A stretch of 64,000 nucleotides of DNA from Dendrophyllia cribrosa. Taxonomy: Eukaryota; Cnidaria; Anthozoa; Scleractinia; Dendrophylliidae. Below, in pieces: positions 56,519 through 64,000 of this stretch. A program made the position numbers and the translations under genes. Below the pieces are notes generated by a model that saw only the letters and a list, made by a program, of their open reading frames with translations, was not told the DNA's origin and ran no database searches. Location of the stretch: positions 9,542,791 through 9,606,790 of the forward strand of contig JAJLRJ010000009.1 in NCBI GenBank assembly GCA_024195265.1, read 5' to 3'. Numbering within the stretch: the stretch's first letter is position 1; the number at the start of each line of letters is the position of its first letter.

Positions 56519-57430
56519 TTGTTTTTGAGTCTTGTGGACCAAGGGGAAGAGCCTCCAAATATCAAGATGGCACGGCTGAGGCAGAGCCTTACAGGAAGCG
56601 TTCTTGAGACTATAAGTGGTCTTGGAGTTACAGAGCCGGAATATGAGGAAGCCAAGGAAATTCTTGAGAATAAGTTTGGTGGTGAACGCAGAAAGCTACA
56701 AGCGTACATGGACCAGACTGAGAAGATGCCTCTCTTGATAGCGATGATGTGCATTCATTTGAGAGATTCGCTGACCTTGTTCGTATAGCAGTTGTTAAGT
56801 TGCAGGCCGAGGGGCGGACTAGAGAGTTGGGCGAGGGTGCATTGCATAGTTTGTTGGTAAAGAAGCTTGCTGATAGTCAAGTCGAACGTTATAGTCGCTG
56901 GTTGAGAGGGAAAAAGCAAGAACGGTCAGTGTTGCATTTAACAGATTGGTTGAAAGAGGAAGTACGAATCAGAGTTGAGGCGGTTGAGATGGCGCATGGG
57001 ATCGAGGCTGAGCCGGCGGGAGAAGTAAGAGCCAGTGAGAAGCGCTTTGAAGGGGTGGTGGACCCAGAACCTTGTTCAGTGGAGGCAATGACCAGAGAGA
57101 GAGAAGAGAGACACCGGGACTGCAAACCAAGCCACCTTGTGTTTACTGTGGGGGTAACCATGGGGTCTGGAGCTGCAGACGTTTCCAGAGTCTGGGCGTT
57201 GACAAGCGTTGGGACCTCGCAAAGGAAAAACGGCTGTGTTTTCGCTGCTTGGGCAGCGATCATGAGGGAAGAAATTGTACCAGGGCTCGTGCTTGTGACA
57301 TTGATGGCTGCAGGAGAAATCATCACTACTTGTTGCATGGCACCGTTCGAGTTGATTTCAAGGATGACAACGCGGTTTCACCACGGGAGGGGGTACCAAC
57401 CCGTTCTCACACATCGACATCCAAGCAGGT
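56519..57430 (+). pseudogene. BEL/Pao gag and zinc-knuckle region
   Basis: FLSLVDQGEEPPNIKMARLR and EEAKEILENKFG in one frame (56519-56754), SQVERYSRWLRGKKQE in the next (56749-57070), then zinc knuckles in a third (57072-57355): CVYCGGNHGVWSC, CFRCLGSDHEGRNC, CRRNHHYLLH. This DUF1759-plus-knuckles layout is characteristic of BEL/Pao gag. Confidence 0.8.
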
Positions 57431-57469
57431 GGCAGTAACAGAGGCTTATTCTCTGCGCACCGTGCCCGT

Positions 57470-57757
57470 GTGGCTGAAATCAATGACCGTAAGGTGAAAG
57501 TGAATGCCATATTGGATGATAGTTCTAATGAAACATTCCTCAATGAAGAGGTTGCAGGAATTTTTGGTCTTAAGGAGAGATACCAGACAGTTACAGTGAA
57601 TGTTTTGAACAACGAGGTGGAGACGTTTCAGTCAATGCCGTTGGATGTGACAATCGAGAGCCTTGATGGAGAATTTAGTAAGGACATTAAGGTGAAGACT
57701 TGCCCTCAACGAGTAACCGGAAACTACAAGGTTGAAAATTGGAAACTACCGCGGTAA
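57470..57757 (+). pseudogene. BEL/Pao aspartic protease
   Basis: VNAILDDSSNETFLNEEVAG is the protease active-site strand (Asp-Ser-Ser), followed by VEVETFQ-type and LPLDV-type flap sequence. DUF1758-like. Confidence 0.75.
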
Positions 57758-59226
57758 GTCAGGACAAGTGGCCTCATCTTAAGAAATGCGATTTTCCTGA
57801 GCCAGCCCAGTATGGATTAGTGGACTTGTTAATAGGTGTTGACAATGCAGAACTGCATTATTCCAGGGCTGATATACGTGATGAGGAAGGGGGTCCAATT
57901 GCTCGTCTCCGGCCTCTGGGATGGACATGTCTTGGTTCACCAGAGGGAGGCAAATCGGCTGGAACAAGGACACACATAAGTCGGACTCTGTTTACAAGGG
58001 AACCTCTCAACGGGGTCTGCTGTGATATTGATCACACTTTAAAGAGGTTCTGGGAGATTGAAAAGTGGGGTACAGAGAGTCATGACACCACGATTCTTAC
58101 CGAAGAGGAGAAAGGGCTCTTAAGAAGCTTGAAGATTCGATCAGTTACACTGGTGAGAGGTACAGAGTGGGTGTCCCGTGGAAAGACAACAAATCTGAGC
58201 TTCCAGATAACCTCCATACAGCAATGTCGCGTTTGTGTAATGCAGAGAATAAGTTGAAGAAGGATGCTGTTGTGGGGATAGAATATGCACAGACTATTCA
58301 AGCTTATGTCGAAAAGGGTTACCTGAGAAAGGTCGAAAAAGATGAAGCGTCACCACCAGAAGTTTGGTATTTGCCACATTTTCCAGTAGTTCGCATGGAC
58401 AAAACTACAACCAAAGTACGCACCGTGTTTGATTGTTCTGCAAAAACGGATGGAGTATCATTAAATGATGTCATTTGTGCAGGACCAAAATAACAGAAGG
58501 ACCTGTTCGACGTACTTATTCGGTTCAGGAGGAACCCTGTGGCCCTGGCATGTGACAAAAAGGAAATGTATCTACAAGTGGAAATTGAGGAGAGTGACCG
58601 TCCATATTTTCGGATGTTGTGGTGGGATCTTGACCCTAGTCGTGAACCGGATGTTAATTTACGAGTTCAGCCGAGTTGTATTTGGATAAAACTCGGCACC
58701 CATGGAGTCACATTTTATTGCTCAAGAAAATGCCAGAAGGCATCAAGATGAGTATCCATTAGCAGCTGAAACAGTGCAAAAATCAACTTATATGGACGAT
58801 TCGCTTGACAGTGTGAAAACCGTGGAGGATGGAATTGATTTGTACCGACAGCTGGATAATCTATGGGGGATAGCATTCATGCAAGCAAGAAAGTGGATCT
58901 CAAACTCACCGGAAGTCATCGCAGTCACACCAGAGGCTGAAAGAGCTACTGAGCTGCAGATAAGTGAGGGCCAGGACCCAGTAGTTAAGACTCTCGGAAT
59001 TTCTTGCAGCACGAAAGACACATTCACTATATCAACTGGAAAGGTATCTGCAGAGCTTCAGCTGACCAAACGGCATGTCCTGAGATTGATTGCAACAATA
59101 GTTGACCCACTTGGGTTTGTGGGTCCCTTCATCTTCTGCAAGAACTATGGTCCAGAGGTTACGATTGGGATGACACTATTCAAGATGAAATTGCTGAAAA
59201 ATTTGAGGAGTGGCATCAGCAGATAG
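57739..59226 (+). pseudogene. BEL/Pao reverse transcriptase
   Basis: YGLVDLLIGVDNAELHYS connection, then RT fingers (WYLPHFPVVRMDKTTTKVRT, VFDCSAKTDGVSLND), motif A region CDKKEMYLQVEIEESD, and motif C STYMDDSLDSVKTVEDGIDL followed by GFVGPFI. At least four frame changes and one stop-rich stretch near 58495-58740. Confidence 0.8.
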
Positions 59227-59276
59227 TGATCCCGGGTAATGTTCAGGTGCCCAGGTGACTGCGCAAGGCCAAAGAG

Positions 59277-59860
59277 GTGGTTACCAGGAGAATAGTCACA
59301 TTTGTGGACGCATCATTGCAGGCATACGGGACTGTTGTATACTTACAGTGTGTATACAATGATGGTAGTGTTACAAGTCGGTTGATTGCGTCAACGAGTA
59401 AGGTGGCACCATTAAAGTCGATGACAGTACCTCGACTGGAACTTATGGGAGCCGTGCTGGGGTTGCGACTGACATAGAACCTAACACACATTCTTGAGGT
59501 ACATGCAAACCGTGACTTTCTACTCGGACAGTACAGATATGTTGTGGTGGGTTCGTGGCCATGAACGCAGCTTTCGCCCTTTTGTCGCTAATCGTGTCGG
59601 GGAAATCCAGATGGCGACAGATCCGTCGCAGTGGCAACATGTGGTGACAAAAGAAAATCCAGCAGATTTGTGCACCAGAGGAGCAACGCCAGAGGAGCTA
59701 TCAAAGAACTCCTTATGGTGGCATGGACCAACATGGCTATTGTCAGGGGATAAGGTTAATTGGCCAAAACTGGATGTCAGAATTCAGCCAACTTCATTGC
59801 CGGAAACAAAAACGTCAAACTGCAAAGAAGCAGGAGACGGTGCGAAGGTGCTGACATGAT
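59277..59860 (+). pseudogene. BEL/Pao RNase H
   Basis: VTFVDASLQAYGTVVYLQ (first Asp), VPRLELMGAVLGLRL (Glu), then after a frameshift VTFYSDSTDMLWWVRGHERS (Asp) and PADLCTRGATPEEL. Confidence 0.8.
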
Positions 59861-60189
59861 GCTTCCAAGGACCGGCTCTTCAAGCTGGACACATCTGGTG
59901 CGTTTACATGCTAGAGTATGGCGAGTACTCTACAATATGTGTAACCCAAAGGACAGGGTGAGCGGTTCGGAATTACTGCCAGAAGAAATCAGAGATGCAG
60001 AGGAGGAAATGATTTGTTGAGCGCAGCAGGAGGCGTTTGCTGAAGAGTACGTGTCATTAACGGTGGGAAGGGAGTTTCCAAAGAAGAGCTTATTGAGCAA
60101 CTTGTGTCCTCGGATAGATCAGCAGGGTGTCATGCGTTGTGATGGGCGACTACAGTTCGCTGAGTGTTTGCCTTATGATGTCAGGTTTC

Positions 60190-61272
60190 CCATCATATTG
60201 CCAAGGAGTCATTGGAGTCATTTGGGTGACGAAGTTGATACTCAAGCATTACCACGAGTTGGCTAACCACAATGCAGGGACAAATTTTTGTCTTATCCCA
60301 GATCAGCGAGAGATTCTGGATCGTTGCAGGGCGTGAGGAAATCAGAGAATGGCAGAACGAGTGCAATGAGTGCAAGAAACTCGGGAACAAAACCGCCACA
60401 CAGATAATGGGACCACTACCGCAGGTTAGACTTCGCTTCACATTCCGGGCTTTTGATCAGACAGCTGTAGATTATGCTGGCCCATTTACTACTATCCAGG
60501 GGCGCGGTCGCAACCCTATGAAGAGGTGGTTGTGTGTGTTTACATGTTTATCTACTCGAGCAGTGCATCTGGAAATTGCGTGGGGTCTTGATACGGACAG
60601 TTTCCTGAATGCATTCACCAGATTCACTAGTAGAAGAGGGGTGCCTAAAGAGATGACTAGTGATAATGGCACTAACTTTGTTGGAGCGGTCAACGAACAC
60701 AAGGAACTCGTGAACCAACTAGACAAGAATAGGATTTAACGAACAACTGCGCAGAAGGGAATCAAGTGGAATTTTAACCCCCCAGGGGCCCCACATTTCG
60801 GTGGGGTCCATGACGTTATGGTGAAGGCGGCAAAGAAAGGGATATTTGCAGTGCTGAGTAACAGTGATGTCACAGACGAAGAGTCAGTGATCACAGTCGT
60901 CGCTGGTGCTGAGAGTTTACTCAACTCTAGACCGCTTACCTACCAGTCAGCAGATCCCAGGGATGACGTGCCTCTGATACCCGACCATTTTCTATACGGG
61001 CAAATGGGGGGCACAGTTTGCACTGGAAAGTGTCGATACTACCAGATTCAACCCTCGAAAGAGATGGCGCAAGGTTCAAGACTTGATCTCTCAGGTGTGG
61101 TCCAGGTGGCTGAAGGAATATTTGCCCTTAATTGCTGAGCATTTGTCCAAAGTGGAGTGAAGTTGTAAGGAGGAGAGATGTCGTGCTGGTCCTGGACCAG
61201 AATTTACCACGGGAACAGTGGCCATTGGGGCGCATTGTGGAAACATTTCCCGGAAGAGATGAACATACTAAC
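60190..61272 (+). pseudogene. BEL/Pao integrase
   Basis: HYHELANHNAG and NECNECKKLG (HHCC zinc finger across a frameshift), QTAVDYAGPF (first catalytic Asp), MTSDNGTNFVGAVNEHKELV (second Asp), then FNPPGAPHFGGVHDVMVKAA and VAGAESLLNSRPL (Glu). C-terminal piece ends at 61272. Confidence 0.8.
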
Positions 61273-61490
61273 TTAAACGGACCTTTTGAGAAACGGGGCC
61301 CAGCCCGAATTGAACTATATTTCAAAATCAGAATCTATGGAGTAGTGATGTAGTTTTTGGCTCTCAAACCAGCCCGACTTGTTTCATCGACTTAGAAATC
61401 TATTACGTAGCATTCAATACCAACACAGTTTGAATTTTAAATGAAAACATTCCCCACATAAAATAGTTTTCCGGGCCCAAAAAGGTATCG
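61273..61490. repeat. Extra partial copy of array spacer
   Basis: ACCTTTTGAGAAACGGGGCC through AAATAGTTTTCCGGGCCC, matching 28960-29180 and 61885-62085. Together with the Penelope fragment it marks a rearrangement at the BEL/Pao 3' breakpoint. Confidence 0.65.
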
Positions 61491-61493
61491 GGC

Positions 61494-61850
61494 GTGAAAA
61501 AAGGCGCCTGGGATTCAGAATTACGATCTGTTGCGGCCAAGAGAAGTCAACACCCCAACATCAGGTTTGCGATGACGAGGGAGGTCAAGCAAAAACTGCC
61601 CTTCTTAGATGTACTCATAGACAACAGTAACCCTGCATTTCTTAATATTACATCAGTTTTTCGCAAAAGTACCTACACTGGTCTCCTCAATAACTTTATA
61701 TCTTACTATCTTAATATAAAGATATCTTAATATCTTACAAATTGGGTCTAGTACATACCCACTGGTACGCACCTTTGTGGACAGGGTTTTTAAAATCAAC
61801 AATACCTGGTTCGGTTTCCATAACAACTTCACTGATGATCATTATGATCA
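61494..61850 (+). pseudogene. Penelope-like reverse transcriptase fragment
   Basis: PNIRFAMTREVKQKLPFLDV, LIDNSNPAFLNITSVFRKST and YTGLLNNFISY, then in another frame LWTGFLKSTI / DRVFKINNTWFGFHNN. The FLDV...VFRK...YTGL pattern is the C-terminal part of Penelope-type RT. It lies between two partial copies of array spacer. Confidence 0.7.
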
Positions 61851-63237
61851 CCAAGAAAAATCGGGGAAAAATTGCCTAATCGAGCCGGACCTTTCGAGAA
61901 ACGGGACTCATGATCAGCCGGAACTATATTTCAAAATCAGAAACTATAGCATGCCGTGCAGTTTTAGCTCTCGAACAAGCCCGACTTGTTTCGTGAACCT
62001 AAAATTTTATTGTTTTGCCGTCAAAACCAACAAAATTTGAATCTTTAACATTGCGCACATAAAATAGCTTTACGGACCCAAGAAGTTATTGGGCAGGACT
62101 TTCGAAAAAAAACTAAGGGGCCCTGGGGTTCAGAATGACGATATGTCACGGTCACATAGCTGGTCACAATCACATTTTACGAGAAAAAAAAAACATATAT
62201 CATTCATTTGATTGAAAGGTACTTCACGGGTCATGCTATATAACAAAATCACGTTTCTTTAGAAAAATAATTGTCTATCCATAATTCACGGGGAAAAGGG
62301 CCTTTCATGGATCACGAAGAAACCCTTTACGACCCTAAATTTAGTTGTTCTGCTTTGGTTCTGAAGCACCGATGCCCTGTATATCGGGGCTTTTAAAAGA
62401 CTACTTAAGCAATAGGGGTGGGGAAATCATTACATTCCCCGAATTTACCGGGGGTCGGGGACCGGGATTTCAATTGACTGATGTATCGACATCACTTTGA
62501 AGCATCACTTAGAGTCGTCACTTTAAATATGTCGAAATATGAAAAACATATATACGCATATCGAGACATGATTGACTTGCGATAACTCTTGAACTGAGAC
62601 ACAAGTTAATTAAGAGAAGCCGATTTTCGTATTCTAGTAGTAGCTATATAAATTTCCCGTACCCAGTAAATATTTTGGTAATTGGTCTCATGGCCGGTCA
62701 AACACACTGACATCGCTAAAATGTACGGTTTTCTTCTACTTTATTTCGTAACCATACAACTTTTGTAAAATACACAGTTAAGCTATTTTCTAAAACATAT
62801 CGAGCAAGTGCGCACACTAGTAACATTTTGTTTACACGAGTCATTTCATAAATGAAGTGATAACAAACTCCATACATCACCGCACGATTCTATAATCGAG
62901 AGCTTGCCTCGGCTTAGCGGCTTCTGTCTGGTTTCAATGATGTCTTTGCCAAACAATCCAGAAAGAAATTATTACCCCTGTTTTGGCAGTTATTACAGTC
63001 AAAATTATTACATTTGCTAACCTAATAAATAAATCTATTTCTTAGTTGTCACAAAAACGTTTTTTATAACACAGATAAGTGTAAACCTGAAACTCTAAAC
63101 TAAGCCCTGGTGGTTGTTGTGCGTCGTGTCTAATTATGACCTCAGTCAGAAAACCTTATAGTGAAAAAGAAACAAAGATGCAATGTTGCCAAAGTTTCCA
63201 AAGATAAAATCTATGGCAAACCTTTTGTGAAAGTTGC
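61850..63237. repeat. Array spacer, 3' side of copy E
   Basis: The fullest spacer: the ATCACCAAGAAAAATCGGGG start, TTCTGAAGCACCGATGCCC, and ATGGCCGGTCAAACACACTG, up to the stop of copy E. It aligns with the spacers of C and B. A partial extra copy of its left part lies at 61273-61490. Confidence 0.7.
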
Positions 63238-63554
63238 TCATTCTCTAAAACCAAACACCTCCACCTCGTTGACAACAAAATTCTTGTTGCCGGCTAGAAA
63301 TGTTGTGGGTGTTACGACATGTGGTGGAGATGCATAGGTATTGTTTAAATTACTGTAGCTATTTGAATTTGTATTTGCTACATTAGCAATGTGAAGGTCA
63401 TGCCCTCCTCCAAATGTTGGCCCATATCCACCGTTACAGTTGATCCCATTCTGGTTTGCAGTACCCTTTAGTGGCAACTTGGTTGGTTCACCACCAGTTG
63501 GGTTCACAAGGCTGAATAGGAAAGACTCTGTACAGTGTTTGTAGATACCAGAGA
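63238..63554 (-). CDS. Copy E exon 2: TLDc second half
   Basis: Acceptor TAGTTCCAG, phase 1, then VSGIYKHCTESFLFSLVNPT, YGPTFGGGHDLHIAN and NEVEVFGFRE with a stop. One extra valine codon (PPHVVTPTTF) relative to B and C. Exon 1 lies past the right edge except for its last bases. Confidence 0.85.
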
Positions 63555-63744
63555 CTGGAACTATAAACAAAAACATGCATTTATTTAGTTTACTTTTTGC
63601 CTAATGCAATTAAGTAACTTTAGGAATTATATAGTTGTATTGTACAATTTATAGTAAAGCTAGCTAGAGCAATAACAATAACAAGATTTGCAAATAAAAA
63701 TAAAGCTATTAACTGATGGATACAATTCAAATCAATTGGAATGA

Positions 63745-63810
63745 GCTCTCAGCTCTCTGGAACAGGGGAGGTGGGGGGGGATGTGGGGACTCCCAAACAA
63801 AAGTAATGCC
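63745..63810 (+). repeat. Conserved intronic segment with short G run (copy E)
   Basis: CTCTCAGCTCTCTGGAACAG, a G-rich run of only about 10, then ACTCCCAAACAAAAGTAATG. This is the unexpanded version of the B and C segments. Confidence 0.65.
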
Positions 63811-63995
63811 AATTGAAAGTTAATCTGTAAATACCAAATCATCTTTTAATCCAACAATTTGTTCATTAGCAATATTTATAACCCCGACGAGCAGTCCGTT
63901 GTTTTCTTTTAGAAGCCCCCCCAGGCTTTTTGTCTCCTGGTTTCCCAAATTATATGCCCTGCCACGGTCCATCATTGATGTTCACAAAAACTTAC

Positions 63996-64000
63996 CATCC
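63996..64000 (-). CDS. Copy E exon 1, last bases only
   Basis: The window ends in the same donor context found in B and C: GGATG/GTAAGTTTTTGTGAAC on the minus strand. Only five exon bases are inside the window, so the BTB half of copy E must begin immediately to the right. Confidence 0.7.

Larger units (their letters stand above)
55967..61272 (+). mobile_element. BEL/Pao LTR retrotransposon, frameshifted and 3'-truncated
   Basis: Order gag, protease, reverse transcriptase, RNase H, integrase, spread over about ten frames. Gag starts MPTSGQSVERLNRRRESRKK at 55967 and soon hits a stop. The 3' end breaks off within the DUF5641-type C-terminus (PREQWPLGRIVETFPGRDEH) and joins array-spacer sequence at about 61273. 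No LTR pair could be identified; the 5' leader may include 55305-55966 with a short element inserted at 55488-55745. Not functional. Confidence 0.85.

Noticed and set aside
55967..61272. Active BEL/Pao element
   Set aside because: Several frameshifts, internal stops, missing 3' end and no identifiable LTR pair.

Overview
This is a eukaryotic, intron-rich, AT-leaning and heavily transposon-invaded window. The proteins (KCTD-type BTB/TLDc fusions and a glutamate-receptor-like channel) and the repeats (Penelope-like GIY-YIG, BEL/Pao, L1/Tx1 and CR1-like LINEs, a tRNA-derived SINE, dozens of small inverted-repeat elements) point to an animal, most likely a cnidarian such as a stony coral. The organism call is inference. 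Every host gene I can support is on the minus strand.

Region 1 (about 3.2-18.5 kb): the 5' part of a glutamate-receptor-like ion channel gene. Six exons (11480 down to 3189) join with perfectly matching splice phases into 307 codons. They encode a signal peptide, the first ligand-binding half (S1), a transmembrane helix, a pore loop with a K+-channel-type TTVGYGD filter (a phase-2 intron splits its glycine codon), a second helix, and the start of S2. The remaining S2 and 3' end are not visible. A second, paralogous signal-peptide exon lies upstream at 18292-18511 with the same donor phase. It could be an alternative first exon or the remnant of a duplicated gene. The introns carry nested DNA transposons, including a several-level 'Russian doll' at 7.0-10.2 kb.

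Region 2 (about 23.8-64 kb): a tandem array of two-exon genes encoding a coiled coil, a KCTD/T1-type BTB domain and a TLDc domain. The TLDc domain is split by a conserved phase-1 intron after the Ser-Trp-Asp of the GGYTEQSWD motif. Copies, right to left: E (second exon plus the edge of exon 1 at the window end), D (intact, 363 aa, with an added N-terminal signal/anchor segment), C (intact, 342 aa), B (one-base deletion in exon 1), and A (an orphan, diverged second exon with no exon 1). Homologous 3' spacers lie next to B, C and E, showing that the array grew by tandem duplication. LINE, BEL/Pao and Penelope pieces then landed in the spacers and introns.

Mobile DNA: 0.09-2.44 kb shows three nested insertions (Penelope fragment in a SINE in an inverted-repeat element), and the SINE has expanded a 77-bp internal segment into an 11-copy minisatellite. 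At 40.07-43.87 kb an L1/Tx1 LINE with a clear 14-bp target duplication interrupts a CR1-like LINE. At 55.97-61.27 kb there is a frameshifted BEL/Pao retrotransposon truncated at its 3' end. At least four short elements share 3-bp TNA target duplications and look PIF/Harbinger-like. Homopolymer G/C tracts of 15 to more than 25 bases occur about eight times.

Long stretches where I see no gene and little else: about 15.9-18.2, 18.6-21.6, 37.2-38.9 and 51.4-52.0 kb.
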